Assembly: GCA_009760855.2 (NCBI GenBank)
Contig: WPIO01000021.1
Coordinates: 5,457,001 to 5,521,000, forward strand
Length of the DNA: 64,000 nucleotides
From: Cristatella mucedo
Taxonomy: Eukaryota > Bryozoa > Phylactolaemata > Cristatellidae
Direction of reading: 5' to 3'
Every line of letters starts with the position of its first letter. Within the stretch, counting starts at the first letter, position 1. Of this stretch, positions 1 to 36,097 are shown piece after piece. The position numbers and the translations under genes were made by a program. Below the pieces are notes generated by a model. That model searched no databases. It saw only the letters and a list, made by a program, of their open reading frames with translations, and was not told the origin of the DNA.

Positions 1-2989
1 CAGTTCACAGCCTGATGACGCATGCTTCGTGGCAGTCAAGACAGGAATGTTAATATTAGCCTAGGAACACACGCGGCCAGGAGAAAGAGGAGGACAGGGC
101 CCGACCGAGAGTCGATCGCCAGTCCTGCGCTGGGGGGGCACGGCTGCTCGTGTCGCCTCGTAGCAACCCATGGCGTCCCTTGGTTCCTCACAATCCGACA
201 AACTACGGTACTCACCATTTGTTTGAGCTTCCTGTACGTCAGTGCAACAGTGGCCGAAAAACGTTAATAGACTGCCTCGCTGCAACTGCAGCCTCTCGGC
301 TGCTCGAAAATCCTCTCACCTTTCAACTCCTTGCCAATCCTTCGACCTGTAAATTGCAAAGAAAATTGTCTTTCGAATAGCATTTGTAGGTACCGTATTT
401 GGTCGTGGCAACCACAAGACGTTGTGTGTTTAAAACAATTGCGATTTATTTAAGCACTAGGCGAACCTGTTTACTATCGAAACGGTCATCGAGCGTTGGC
501 TTGAATTTGTCATCTTGATTTAATGAGATGGTGGAAGTCGGTTTACCGTGCACCATTGTTCAAAACATCAGCGCTGTTAATACCGAAGACATGCTGCTGC
601 AGACGTGAGATGCATGGCTTCCCGCAGCCATTCGTTTGACCGAGGAGACCGCAAGAAAATGCATTCGGTGTTTAATAAAAGGTAGCTTGCTTTACTCGGT
701 GGCACGCTAGAGAAAATGCCATCGGTCGCAAGAGCATGTGCACGACACAGTGCACAGCGGAAGAGCTTATACTGCTTCCGGCCGAAAGGGATATGAGACC
801 CACGTGTACACGTTTTCCAAAATAACTCGCATCAAGTTATTAAGTACGACGAAAAGTAACAAACCTCCGATTCCTTGTCGCTCTGGGCCACTACCATTTC
901 CCAAGAGAACACGATTGGGACACGCCTGTACAATCTTGACTGTGAGTTAAGAGAGCCAGTAGATTTGCAGTCGGGAGCTCAATCAATCTGCCTACGGCTG
1001 AGGAAGTGCCAGTTTGATAGTGCAGGCGACTTATCGGCTCATCATAAAACCCCTTGATGTCGTACGCGTCGACTCTTACGGCTTACGTTAACAAATCGAC
1101 CAAGTTAATTAGGGCAAGCGATATACGTTAGGACGAGGATAGCTTCGAGTCGAAAAGCTAGTAGAACAGATGATCAAATCTTGAATAGTGCCGACGGTGT
1201 GCCACTCGCGAGCACGACTGTTGGCGGTGGCCATTTCATCCGGCCACTTGCCTTCACCAATTCGTTACTGCAATTCTAAAATTTCCTTCTCGGGTGCCAT
1301 TACTACCACTACGCCAAGCAAAGACATTCGCTCAGATGAGCGCTCGGCATTGGCGGAAAAAGGTTTTATAAAGCAAATACCAGCGATGCATGCAATTGTT
1401 TGCTTCTAAGTCGCACCTAGCTGAACGGCTTTCGAAGCACCAGCCTCCTCGTTCGCCCTCGCTCCTCTCGCAATTCCGTTCGTTCGAAGACGGGTGAGCA
1501 GATCGCGGGCCTGAATCTTTGAACTGTTAATTTTTTATTATTCAACGGTTCACCTGAGCTCCTAGCATCCTTTCTGCAAAGTCCGCTAAATTCCGCACAC
1601 CGCTCCTCTCACGGCCGTTGCCTTCCGTCCATTCGAACTGTCTACAGTGTGGTTGTGCGTGCTGAAATAGTGCCGGCTAATGCTATTCAATTGGCGTGCT
1701 TGTTGCAACGTCTTTAAAGAAGGAAAATGAAGGTATTCACAATAGTTTTGTAGTACTGTTTACAAACTATTTGAATACAAATTTCGGTATTCAATTTCAA
1801 CTACGAGAGTACTTATTATAGCTACATATGCAGATTATTAAATTATTTCCCCCCGATACTTTTGTCTTGACGCTCATCATAGCTGTGCCGTCGTTGTAGT
1901 ACTAACATTATCACGAAGCGTAAAACGCAGGCGTGATGTTAGCGACTTGTGCTTACGGATTCACATTCAAAATTATTTAGGTCAAGTTGATTGCAATAAT
2001 AATAATATTACTAATAGGTTTGGTAATAGGCGGCTTTTATAATCGCATAGAAAAGTGATAAACCTTAGGATGAAATATTCTATTATTTAGTTTACTTTGT
2101 TCCTAACCCAGGTAGCCCCTCCGCGGAAAAATTGAAGGTACCCAAGAAAGGCTGCTGGGTTTGCTTGGGGGGGGGGCGGAGGCCGAAGGTTCGATCGATT
2201 TTGCACTCACTTGGCTTCATTACGGCTCAATGCTAGAGCAACCAGAAACAACTGGCGTCAACGTTTAACTGCCATTTTAGGCGACTTTCTACGGTCAGTC
2301 CACGCAAGTCGTCGTTGTTTAGCAGTCTGCGAAGGTCATTTGCCAAAAGTTAAATTCCCAAACAATTTCTTCACCAAAAGGTCAAGCCCAACGGACTAGC
2401 GTTGAGTTGAGCTCTGCATCTCTGCAGTAGCGGCGCACGAAATTCCATTTCAGCTTCACTCTAGGCCTGTTGCCACACCCGTCTGGGGGGGGGACACTGC
2501 AACTATGGTCATCAAACGTTAACCGCCCAACAGGCCTTAGAGGCCTCTTTCCCGTAAGAACCAGCTACGGCCTGCACCCGTGCTACAGCGCAAACATGAT
2601 CGCCGTCGACATCCGATAGATTCATAGAGGCACGTTAATTACGCCCCCCCCCGACAGTTAGCAACCTCAAGCAGTTCCTGATTCTCGGTTAAATCAATAT
2701 TATGCTCAGCGGACTGCTCAGCTGTGGGTTAATTTCAGATACCACTAGTGCCTACTCTTGCTTCAGATTACGACTGACGTTGGCTTTCAGAGCAGCCACA
2801 CTGTCCTTGAAGGCACGCTTAAATTGGCTTAAACCTTCTTACTTTCTTCCTACTTTCGTCTAGTTTGTACTTTGTGTCGCGAGTAGGGGCGCCTCTTTAG
2901 AGCAGTCTAAAAATATATACCTTCAGCAATTCTAAAAATAGTATGCTCCGTTTTAGAATACTGACGAACGAGCACGGCAAATGCGCAGT
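1..2989. other. Intergenic sequence without a recognised gene
   Basis: No exon, RNA gene or intact mobile element could be supported here. Open frames are short and look random. There are short poly-G and poly-C runs near 2165, 2485 and 2643. A 62-residue frame at 2211-2399 ends with a vaguely THAP-like W...VCEGH arrangement but lacks the first cysteine pair, so it is not called. Confidence 0.5.
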
Positions 2990-3064
2990 AATAATAATAA
3001 AAATAAAACAGTTTACATTTCTTATAGCACCCCGGAGAACTAAATCTCTAGGCACTTTACAATT
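2988..3064 (-). repeat. L2-type LINE or SINE 3' tail remnant
   Basis: On the minus strand this reads as the conserved tail seen elsewhere in the window: a GTGCCTAGAGA-like block, a short AGTTCTC-like block, a GCTAT block and then an (ATT)n-like run. Only the tail survives, and no coding part is attached. Confidence 0.55.
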
Positions 3065-4473
3065 ACTTCAAAAGAAGACTACTTAAAATATATAGCTGCA
3101 GAAGTGCCTTAGGGGCTATCACTACGTCTTGTTATGCGGACGTTATGTAGTCACTGCATCTTGTTATCCTGTCTAAGGGCTGGCATACCCTACACAAATC
3201 AGATACATAACAGGTCGTATACAGGCATTGCACAGCAACAATCTGCTGTTCTAGCCATGCCAACAATTGGCATGCCATCAGCTTTGCTTGCACGACCTTC
3301 AGCAGGTGCTGAAATGCATGCGACAGAAGGGATGCATGCCGAGGCACGTCGTATTTTTACTACTGAGTCACAGCCATCGGATATCGAGTTGGCTATCAGA
3401 GCAGGCAGTTACCTAGCCGAGGTGACAGGGCCCAGAGATTCCATGAGATTCACCAACGGCAAACGGCCGGCTCAGTTTAAGGACTCCGCTTTAACGCGAA
3501 GCACATATTCCTAAGGATGGAAGATGCTTTGTTCGTGTAGTTATTATGTTAGGTGCCGTATATGTTCTATTTTATTAACTTACCTTTACGTAGTGCACGA
3601 GCGCTTGTCCGAAGATTACACCGCTGGGTGGGTGCCCAGATTACATCGCCAGTCACTCCTACTCCGGGAGCAGCCCAATAAACGTCTTGCAGGATGGCGC
3701 GAGTCTCGTCATTTAGGAGGCATATTGCATATACCCGTATCCTCCACCAGCAGAAACAACACATGAAAACAAATAATTGTTGATTTCAATAAGTCAAAAA
3801 GTAAAATCAGTCCTACCATGACATTTGCCGCCCCCCAACGAATTGTTAGGGACAAATGTTCTCAAGGGGTGGGCGATGGACTGGAAGATGAGCAGCCTAA
3901 GCCACGATAAAATAATAATAATAATAGATAAAACACACCTACCCAACGTCACATCGACTTTACAATTTAAACCATAAAGATTCGTTTTCCGATACATATG
4001 CACGACAACAACCTACCAGCCGATGGCAGTGCTCTTCGTCGCCCTCGAGCCAAATAGCGAGCTGCAGTCTCACTGCTCAGAAATCACCTGTTGGTGAGGC
4101 CAATAAATGAACACACACGGGGAGAGGGAGCGTAACGCGAACGCGAGATGTAGAGCTGCCCGTTCATTAGGTATGCACTCTCGTTGCTGTATTTTCATGC
4201 TATCTGTACGAAGGTCTCGCAAAAACCGAGAGAGTTAATACAATGCGACACCCCGATGAAAGCAGCGAAGCGTGAAATAGTCTTCGGCCAGCGCGTACCA
4301 AACAAAAAGGTTGGCAAGTTCCACAATTGTCAAGTGGCGTAAGCGGGAAGCACGCCCGGGAGCCACAATCTCGCTCTTTCGAACGGCAGCTGACTAGGAA
4401 ATATATATTGAACAAGTATAAATCGTGCTAAAATCCAGTGAGCCCGCCGGACTTTCCGCGCTAGGCACGCTAG
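3065..4473. other. Gene-less stretch downstream of the THAP gene
   Basis: This contains the 3' flank of the minus-strand THAP gene. A 126-residue plus-strand frame (3134-3514) has no recognisable domain and no convincing splice context, so it is not called a gene. No clear polyadenylation signal for the THAP gene was found close to its stop codon. Confidence 0.4.
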
Positions 4474-4724
4474 CTACGCTTCCTGCAATTGCCTACTGTA
4501 GGAGTGATCGTCGAGGACGGAGGCTTCGCTCTTGGATTCATCGCTGCATGTCTGGCTCGAGACTGACGAGAGGTCCAGTAATGCCATGACAGCTTCTACC
4601 TTTCCCTTCTGTATTTTCCGAGGCAGCAGCAATCGGATCTTCTGCAAGCTACTCTTTTCATAGCCTAGCTTTAGCGAAGGCACCCAGTCAGGATCGCTGT
4701 CGTTGTACAGACAGCTTGGTTTCC
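4474..4724 (-). CDS. THAP gene exon 2 (C-terminal part)
   Basis: It follows a CTGCAG acceptor and opens with the two bases that complete a glycine codon. It encodes GKPSCLYND...PDWVPSLKLGY, then a Ser/Glu-rich tail ending at a TAG (4476-4474). Confidence 0.87.
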
Positions 4725-5031
4725 CTGCAGCGAAACGACGAACGCCTAGCATATGCTTCAACGACATGAAGCACGAGACGCATGCTCACACAGAGCTCTG
4801 ACTGTCTTGATAAACGTACGCACCTCTGATGAAGTGATCGCCGCAAACGCGTACGTTCTTAGTATTGACGTCAGCTCGGCAAATGACAGCCAGCCATTCT
4901 CGCCTTCGCCTTGCAGACAGTTCCATCGTTTTTTCACCTTGGTGTCTTATGACAACCGGCAGTCGAAAAAAAGATTTGGCATCCCTCCCTCCTCTGTGGG
5001 CACAACCAATGACTGAACAGTGCGTGACCAT
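4474..5031 (-). CDS. THAP-domain zinc-finger protein, two exons, 152 aa
   Basis: Exon 1 is 5031-4824 and exon 2 is 4724-4474; the 99-bp intron (4823-4725) starts GTGCGT and ends CTGCAG. The two exons total 459 nt and join in frame across a G|GG glycine codon to give CGDHFIRGKPSCLYND. The protein opens MVTHCSVIGC and shows the THAP C2CH zinc-binding pattern: C5-x4-C10, then a Cys-x2-His pair in VCGDHF. The conserved FRLP proline and the tryptophan of REWLAVI are also present. After the finger comes PDWVPSLKLGY, the terminal box seen in many invertebrate THAP proteins. Proteins of this class bind DNA sequence-specifically; many derive from P-element-like transposases. No transposase domain follows, so this is a short THAP-only protein. 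The start was placed at 5031 because THAP fingers usually begin at the protein N terminus; an in-frame ATG at 5079 is the alternative. The target is unknown. Confidence 0.88.
4824..5031 (-). CDS. THAP gene exon 1 (zinc finger)
   Basis: It encodes residues 1-69 and the first base of codon 70. It carries all four zinc ligands and ends ATCAGAG before GTGCGT. Confidence 0.88.
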
Positions 5032-5533
5032 CCGAAGACCCGCGACAAGACTGCAGCCAGCTGCTAGCCTGCCATCCAAAATGTCCGCTAGGACGCAGCG
5101 TACGGCTGCAACGACGTCTTACGAGTATAGTCGGCTTATTTATTATTCGCGCGTACGTATTGTGAGATTTAGTCAAAAATTAAAGTTAATATTGAGTTTC
5201 TGATAAATAAAAGCTAACAGTTACAGTTTACCCTAACAGTCTATGACCATTGTACTTTCAGTACGGTGTTGCTATGACATCCGACAGTTTTGTTTTGCTT
5301 GTGGACAGCGGCTACCCTAGCATGCAGGCTGAGAGCTTCCCAACAGACCATAAGTAAATTATGTGAAGCAGGATGCGCTGAATAAATAGACATAGGTTAG
5401 AGGCAAGTAATTGTGAACACAACCGTATACGTCGACGAAGTGGCCCGCCCACAACAGTAACAGCGGGCCCATTTACATTGCAGACGGACTAAATGACCTT
5501 CCCACGTCAATGTGAAGGTCATCCTTGCTGCGG
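5032..5533. promoter_or_regulatory. Shared upstream region of THAP and STX18
   Basis: This 502-bp interval separates two divergent start codons and is the only place for the proximal promoters unless upstream non-coding exons exist. No TATA box sits at a convincing position for either gene. A palindrome at 5493-5522 lies just before the STX18 start. Bidirectional use is inferred from layout only. Confidence 0.5.
5493..5522. promoter_or_regulatory. ATGACCTTC/GAAGGTCAT palindrome before the STX18 start
   Basis: ATGACCTTC at 5493-5501 is mirrored by GAAGGTCAT at 5514-5522, twelve bases before the STX18 ATG. The arms contain AAGGTCA, the half-site bound by monomeric nuclear receptors of the ERR/FTZ-F1 type. 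The same arms recur upstream of the CIMIP2-like gene at 62458-62480. A protein-binding role is inference; an RNA hairpin in the 5' leader is equally possible. Confidence 0.4.
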
Positions 5534-29647
<24,114 letters not shown>

Positions 29648-29711
29648 TTACGCATAATTAGGATAACAACTCACCGCTGAGATGGTGCTGCGGTTCTGGT
29701 CATTTTTTTTC

Positions 29712-29717
29712 AATAAA
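29712..29717 (+). terminator. STX18 polyadenylation signal AATAAA
   Basis: AATAAA begins 65 bases after the STX18 stop codon, behind a T-rich tract. A short 3' UTR is implied. Confidence 0.7.
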
Positions 29718-29719
29718 AC

Positions 29720-30400
29720 ATGTTAAAATGCAGTGCACTTATCGTGCCTCGATTATATCCTTATCGCCAGTCGTCGATGAGGCAATGCGCTCGCAAGGCA
29801 TGGACACGAAGCATTGGCTGGCTTGCCTGGGGCCAGAGCATGCTTCGCGTTGGCCCTTTTTTGCTGGTTGCTGGGCCGTTGCATTGCCGTGCTTGCGTTG
29901 TTTGTGCACATCTTTTAAGTTGTGAGGACTACATGGTTACTACAAGGCAGGCAGTTTCCCCGTAGCTTACTAAATGCAGAGCACCTTTCCGTGTGCAATC
30001 GATTGTCATCTCACAGAACGACCAGAGTGTGAGAGGAGGAGAGCCGAAAGTAGTAGACAGTGGCCGCGGCGATAGGTGGCAACGAAGTGGTGGCCGAGGT
30101 CAGCTGATACGAAAGTGCCAGACCCGACAGCAGGAGAACTGAGCAACGGTGACTGCCCATTTAAGTGTTGATGTTTGCTGCTTCGCGATCTGGGACACGA
30201 CGAGCAGTATCTGTCATAATAATTTTGTTAAGGCGAAGGAATGGACTGCTAATTTATTGCCTCGAAGGAGGCACAAGAAGACTGGTATTGTTGCTGCAGA
30301 TCGGCTGATAGGTATGAAGAGGTCAGATAAAAAAAAAATGTTGGCTAGTATTCAGTTGTTTGACTGACGTCATTGTTTAAACGATCTCACTAAAATGTTA
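29720..30400. other. Intergenic sequence beyond STX18
   Basis: No supported gene. A 72-residue frame at 30149-30367 has no recognisable domain. Confidence 0.45.
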
Positions 30401-30543
30401 ATATATAATTCATGTGTATAGCACCCTAAGAGAACCTAATCTCAATTCAGCGCTGTACATATGCCACAGCTCGGGTCGGCAAATACATTCATCCTTGACC
30501 TTGGTTCGAGGTGAGCACCTTAACCACTGGGCCAAAACCAGCT
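30401..30543 (-). mobile_element. SINE-B copy (diverged)
   Basis: The minus strand reads GGTTTTGGCCCAGTGGTTAA, then a degraded B box GGTTCGAACC-like region. The tail GCGCTGAATTGAGATTAGG and GTGCTATACA follows. Confidence 0.7.
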
Positions 30544-30905
30544 CGTTAATAATAAAGTGCAAGGAATGCACTCATTAAAGAGGACTACCTAACGATGGTC
30601 TCATCACTGCTCCACAATCAAAGGTACAAAGTCCTGGCTGTTGCCACACGAAGGGAAGCCTGAGCCGTCTCGCACGTGTCTTGCTTAGCGTACAATCCTG
30701 TTATCCGTTGAACAGGATACCTACTTGGCCTCCCCCCCCCCAAAGCGAGAGTGGCAGCCCAGTGAGCTGACCTCTGGTTATTTGTTCTATTAAGAAAAAC
30801 CCTGGTGCATGGAGGGGACAACCACCACCACCCCCTCCAGCTCGAACGGTGATCGAATGCTCCTAGATCACACTAAGTCTGAGTCGCACCACATTCATTT
30901 GATCA

Positions 30906-31892
30906 TGACATCCGCACATGGATGTCAGCAAATTTTCTAAAACTAAACGATGATAAAACTAACTTACTAGTTATGGGCAAACCCAGTGTGATCCAGAGAT
31001 TGGAAAGGCTGACTCTCAAAATTGGCTCTGCCAGCATATCTCCTGTCGAATCATCTCGAAATCTAGGTGTCATATTCCAAAGCGACCTCTCGTTAGACGA
31101 CCATATCAACTCCACAGACAAATCTGCCTATTTTCAGCTTCATAACATTGCTAAAATTCGGGCTTGTTTAGATAAGGATACCACGTCCAAGTTGGTCCAT
31201 AGATTCGTGACATCCCGTCTCGACTTCTGCAACTCACTGCTTACTGGCCTACCAGGATGTGCGATCAGGCGATTGCAGCTGGTTCAAAACTCTGCAGCTA
31301 GGCTTGTCTGTCGTGAGCGTCGCAGTTGCCACATTACTCCACTTCTCGTCGACCTGCACTGGCTACCAGTCAAGCAACGGATTGACTTCAAGGTTTTGTT
31401 GCTCACTTTTAGGTCACTTCATTCTTTGGCTCCAGCCTATCTCTCAGATCTACTGCCCCACTAAGCCAAGCATCGTACCACCAGCTTTTCAGAATCCAAC
31501 AGTCCACCACTACCCCGTACAAACCTCAAATCCTTTGGAGACCGTGCATTTAGTTCGTATGCTCCCAAAGCCTGGAACTCCCTCCCGACTTGCGCCAGGA
31601 CATCCCCTGACTTGACCACATTTAAAAAGAACTTAAAAACACCTATTTCGGACAGCATTTAGTGGTCCCTGTGATTCGTCCTTGATGTGCTTATGCGTGC
31701 TGACACTGTGCATGCTGCCACTAACTACATTTGCATGCTGACCCTGTGCATGTAACCCCTAACCATGTTATTCATTTTGTTTGTTTTTCAAGCATGATTT
31801 TACTCACCATTCAATTGCATTTCCCTTTGCAGCAAATGTAAAGCGCCTAGAGAGAGATTAAGTTCTCTGAGGGCGCTTTATCAAGTACATTA
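30906..31892 (+). mobile_element. 5'-truncated L2-type LINE copy
   Basis: It starts just after the YADD motif of the reverse transcriptase, at DIRTWMSANFLKLNDDKTNL (about 30906). It runs through RNLGVIFQSDLSLDDHI, SRLDFCNSLLTGLPG, LQLVQNSAARLVCRERR and VDLHWLPVKQRIDFKVL to PAYLSDLLPH. The frame breaks near 31460 but coding similarity continues (CLAKHRTT and AWNSLPTC regions). The 3' UTR and tail end in an AT-rich run. Truncation at the 5' end is the usual outcome of target-primed reverse transcription. Confidence 0.9.
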
Positions 31893-33620
31893 TCATTATT
31901 AATTGCACCGATCCTATCATCAACCCATTCTAGACGAGTTCAGCTAGTTGCACAAGCTGGGAAGGGGGGACAGGCTGTCACACGGTCGACAGGCTTGGCA
32001 TCGGCTGAAAGTACAAGGGAGTCCGACAGCAAGCCAGGGCCTCCCTGCTGCAGGAAGTGCTGCAGCTGCTCAAGAGGAAGTTGCTGGCGTTGAGGAAGGA
32101 GGGGTGGAGCTCAACTGCCTCGAGACAGGATGCGGCTTCAGCGGGTACGAAAGCCAACCAGCTCTGCTCTCTCTCTATCTCTCTCTCTCTTTCTCTCGGC
32201 TAGCCTCGCGAGGGCATTGGCAGCCAGCAATCCAGGCACACCAGAATGGGCTGCGGACAGGCGCTGCTGGCTGCTTGCTGCAGCACCCTCCAGTCTGCCT
32301 GCAGTGGACATCACGGATTTCCTTGCAGCAGTGACGGTTGTAGATTGCGAGGTTGACGGTTGTAGGTGCGGAGTTACCCTCCCTTCCCCCTTCCCTTCCC
32401 TTCCCCTCCCAAGACGTGACCGAGCTTCCTTCTAAGCAGACCTTTCGAGTTGCTGCTGCTGCAGCTCACTGGCCAAGCGTCCCCGACGAACAGATTCACG
32501 CGACGTCGGTCACGGAAGCTGGAGCAACCGCTCGATCGAGCGTGCATTGCAACGCACACCGATTCGTATCTCTCAACCACCTCCACAGCCCGGAATCGAC
32601 AGCTGGAATCCTGGTCGCTTGCGTCAGTTCTGCCCGCTTCGGCGCGAGGTCCAGCAGCCTAAACTAGTTTGACCCGCGAATCTTCGCAGTCCGTTTGCCA
32701 ATCCGGCCACCACGTTCCACCTGTCACTCTCTATCGTGAGCTCGCGCTTAAGCCTTCCGTTGCCCTGATGATGAGTCTCCCTCCTCGCTCGCACAGCAGC
32801 AGCCCCCGACGGACTGCGGCTCCTGCTCATCGCCTCGCCCCCAGCCAAGGGGGGCGAGGCGTCCCGCCCCCAGCCTGGGCACTGCCTGCGTGCGGGGGTG
32901 AGGGGGGGTGAGGGGGACTCGCTCGTTCCTTGGCGGCTTGCTTGCGTCGTTTGCTGGAGAGACTGCAGCTGCAGGAAGAGGAGCAGCAGCAGCAGCAGCA
33001 GCAGGCTGCTGGACCGAGTGCACCAACCACGTGACAGACACAGGGCGCCTGCCAGTCATTAGCTGCTGCTGAAGTGCACTCGTGTTGCCATCCTATGAAG
33101 AGCGACATTGCTGTCGGCGGCTGGCGTGACAGGTGCGGGCTGTTGCGACGTTCGATTTTGACATGCACGCTGCGCAGCAGCCGCGGCTGCACACGCGACT
33201 GCTGCAGGCCCTATCTGCGTCCTTCAGGCGACTGCGATAAAAGCACGCAATGCGCCGCAGGCTCTCTCCCCTGTTTTGTTTCGGGCAGTTGCAAGCCTGG
33301 CACAGTAAGGCTCTCTCCGCCAGACGTCTCGAAAAAACGTTGCCCGGATGGATGTCTGCGTATTGTATCACACATTCATTTGTTTAACGGCCGGCACCCG
33401 AATGACAGCGTGCCAGCCGATTGCCAGTATCATGGGTTAAGCTCAAATATTGCGAGGTGAATTGCCCTAGGTGCACAGTGATAAATAAGTTAAACGTTCT
33501 AATACGGGAGGCGGTGCAGCACCAGCAGCCGGGGCATGACTACGCACCTTCCTCACAACGCTTCCTGAGCGCACGCTGGCGCCACGCAGTCGCGCAGCCG
33601 AGGCAGGCGGCTCCCGGAGC
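31893..33620. other. Gene-less GC-rich stretch
   Basis: This contains CT-rich, C-rich and CAG-type low-complexity tracts (for example AGCAGC repeats at 32979-33003). The open frames overlap on both strands, which is expected of GC-rich DNA. No gene is supported. Confidence 0.45.
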
Positions 33621-33621
33621 T

Positions 33622-35562
33622 TCATGCGGCAGCGCCACCACCCGCGGTGCCACTGCCACCGCAGGCCACTTCGCGAGCGCGCTCACATCCACCACTGCTG
33701 CCACCGCCGCTGCCGCTGACCTGCGGACGGCAGGCACTGGGCAGCTGCCCGAGGTGCGGCAGCAGCAGCTGTCTGAGACCGGCGGCCGTGTCGACGGCAG
33801 ACGCCAGCTGCAGCGGCCCGGCGTCCAGGTCGCAGCCGCACAGGCGGCAGCAGCGGCAGCAGCAGCCGGCCGGCGCTGGTGGCCAGCTAGGCGTGTCTCC
33901 GCCATCGCACGGACGATGGCAGTCGTACAGCTGTTGCTCGCTGACAGGTGCACACGCCTCCGAAGCCTCGGCCGCCGGGGTGCAGACGTGGCTGCGCTCG
34001 CCACTGCCGACGTCACCGCTGCTGCTGCTGCAGCCACCTCGAGCCACCACCGGCTGATCCTCGTAGCAGTTCCAATCGAAGCAGTGGTCGCCGCCCCCGA
34101 CGGCTAAGGCACCTGCGGTACGGCGGTAGCCGCCCCCGTGCTCGGCCTCGAGGAACAGCTCGAAGTGGTAGCAAGCATGCCCGCAGCAGGCACCGCTGCC
34201 GCGGGCATCCTGCTGCCAATCGTCCGGTGGCTGGGGCGGATCGTCGGCAGCACAGGCTGCGCAGCCCGCGAGCAGCGCCGTGGCGAGACTTTCCGAGCTA
34301 TCCGGATGCACAAAGTATCCCGTCAGCCTCGATGTGGCTGACCACACGCCGCCGGCTGCTGATAGAAAGCCACTGCCACAGTCCGGCGTGGCAGCTGCGG
34401 CCGCAGCAGCGGTCGTGCTCGCCATGCGCTCCACCGCTTCGCTCCCTGCAGGCCAGGGCACAGCACAGCGGTAGCTGCAGAGCTCTGCATCGGAGCATCT
34501 GCCATTTCCAGAAGTGACAGCCGCCGAGCAGTCGTCGTCGTCGTCATCCACCGCATAGTCGCCCACGTCAACAGTCAACGGACAGCCGCCGTCGCCCTTG
34601 TACCAGGATAGGTGGCAGTTGCATCGAGCCGACGCACTCGACCGCCTACCGACCATGTCACCTGAGTCACGCACCGGCGCCGCATCCTTGCCGAGCGGTG
34701 GTGCGTCGGGCAGCGGCCATCGGCAGCCATCGGCAACGGCGGCTTCCCGGGGCTCGACTGCTGCGATGACCGGATGTGCGGCCAGAGCTTGACGGCCAGC
34801 ACTGCAGCCATCGTGGCTGCGAGTGCAATCGTATCCCGGGCGGCGTGCAGCGCCGGCTCTCGATGGCAGCGGCGCAGCGGTCGAGGGCTTGGAACCGTAC
34901 GAGGTACCGCAGTCTGCCAAGTCCTTCCACGGCTTCGAGGCAAGTCTGAGCAGTGGCGATGCTTCACCGGAAGCAGCGGACGGCGTTGATTCGCTGGCAA
35001 CTGCTGCATCCGATCGCTTTGGCGGGGGCGGCCGATGCGAAGCAGCAGCAGCGGCACCTGCCTTGACTGCCACGGTGGCAGTGACGACGAAGGAGCCGTG
35101 GGCCGGCTTCTGCCGGTGGAAGGCAAGTGGCTGCAACTTACGCTGGTTCGGCTGCGCCTCGGCGGCGGTGCGGCTCTGAACGAAGCCTCGGCCAGTCGGC
35201 TGCGGCTGGCGCCTTCGGCTAGGCGCGCTCTCCGCGTTCTTTGAGGGGCTCTCTGCAAAAAAGCTTGCACAATGGCTGCCCACCGAGCACTCGCACTGCC
35301 GCCACGCGGACGTGAAACTGAAGAGACCAGATTCGCTTTCTCCGCTAGTGCTGCTGCGTGCCTGCGATTGGATGAATTGCTTGGCCGCGAGCGAACCGCC
35401 TAGCATGCCATTGAGGCGGTCGGCAAGAGCAGCAGGGTAGGGCACCCAAGTCAGATCAGGCGACAATGCCTGGGAAGGGGAAGGCAAGCAGGCAGGCGCT
35501 TTCGAGGACGCCGGCGAGTCTGTCGAGAGCAGCAGCCGGAAGCGGTCTGATCGGGACGTCAT
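33622..35562 (-). CDS. Large open frame, probable exon of an unrecognised gene
   Basis: A frame of 646 codons is open on the minus strand from an ATG at 35562, with an in-frame TAA two codons upstream, to a stop at 33622. I do not recognise it. The product is rich in Ala, Ser, Gly and Pro, has an Asp run (DDDDDD) about 370 residues in, and a Cys-rich C-terminal third with CCCRCCRLCGC. A strong splice-acceptor-like tract (CTTGCCTTCCCCTTCCCAG) precedes residue 33 at about 35462. The real exon may therefore begin at ALSPDLTWVPYPAAL and be joined to exons further upstream. GC-rich sequence keeps other frames open too, so length alone is weak support. No membrane segment or enzyme motif is visible. 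Confidence 0.5.
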   Translation of the reverse strand: MTSRSDRFRLLLSTDSPASSKAPACLPSPSQALSPDLTWVPYPAALADRLNGMLGGSLAAKQFIQSQARSSTSGESESGLFSFTSAWRQCECSVGSHCASFFAESPSKNAESAPSRRRQPQPTGRGFVQSRTAAEAQPNQRKLQPLAFHRQKPAHGSFVVTATVAVKAGAAAAASHRPPPPKRSDAAVASESTPSAASGEASPLLRLASKPWKDLADCGTSYGSKPSTAAPLPSRAGAARRPGYDCTRSHDGCSAGRQALAAHPVIAAVEPREAAVADGCRWPLPDAPPLGKDAAPVRDSGDMVGRRSSASARCNCHLSWYKGDGGCPLTVDVGDYAVDDDDDDCSAAVTSGNGRCSDAELCSYRCAVPWPAGSEAVERMASTTAAAAAAATPDCGSGFLSAAGGVWSATSRLTGYFVHPDSSESLATALLAGCAACAADDPPQPPDDWQQDARGSGACCGHACYHFELFLEAEHGGGYRRTAGALAVGGGDHCFDWNCYEDQPVVARGGCSSSSGDVGSGERSHVCTPAAEASEACAPVSEQQLYDCHRPCDGGDTPSWPPAPAGCCCRCCRLCGCDLDAGPLQLASAVDTAAGLRQLLLPHLGQLPSACRPQVSGSGGGSSGGCERAREVACGGSGTAGGGAAA

Positions 35563-36016
35563 CGCTTACGGCAACAGACCGTAAAGTAACATGAACCGTG
35601 CAGGGAAAAATGACTCGAGACCGTAGCGACACAAGTTTCTGTGGCTGCTTGCATGGCATCGGAATGGAGGCCGCGTGTCCTGTCTGCGCGCCACAGGACT
35701 TGGTTAACGAATAATACTGTGACGACCATCGAAAGAAAATGCACACAAATTACTGGCTAACAGCTGAATGTGCACGATAAGGCAAGAGTTACTGAGAGTG
35801 GGTCCCGCTAACCAGCAGTTGGCTATGCGCTTGTAGTGAGCAGCTTTTGCATGCTTATCTTAGCATGATGACTGTGTTTCTTATTTTGTTTCTTATTTCT
35901 GTGTTTAATTTTGTTTCTTATTTATTATCTTAGCATGATAACTTTGTTTCCTTGCCTGCTTGCTTCAGCAGGACACCTTCTTTTCAATTAACTACTATTG
36001 GTTATTGCTTCTCTTG

Positions 36017-36097
36017 CAGCAAGTTGTAAAGCGCCTTAACAGAGATTGCGTTCCCAAAAAGACATTATTAATACCATTATTATTATTATTACTATTA
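36017..36097 (+). repeat. L2-type tail remnant
   Basis: CTTGCAGCAAGTTGTAAAGC, GCCTTAACAGAGATTGCGTTC and (ATT)n; the final GGCGCT block is lost. Confidence 0.6.

Noticed and set aside
2211..2399. Possible second THAP-like fragment
   Set aside because: Only W...VCEGH is suggestive; the first cysteine pair and the FxLP proline are missing.
33421..34517. Plus-strand frames of 136-228 codons
   Set aside because: They lie antisense to the longer minus-strand frame in GC-rich DNA and show low-complexity composition only.
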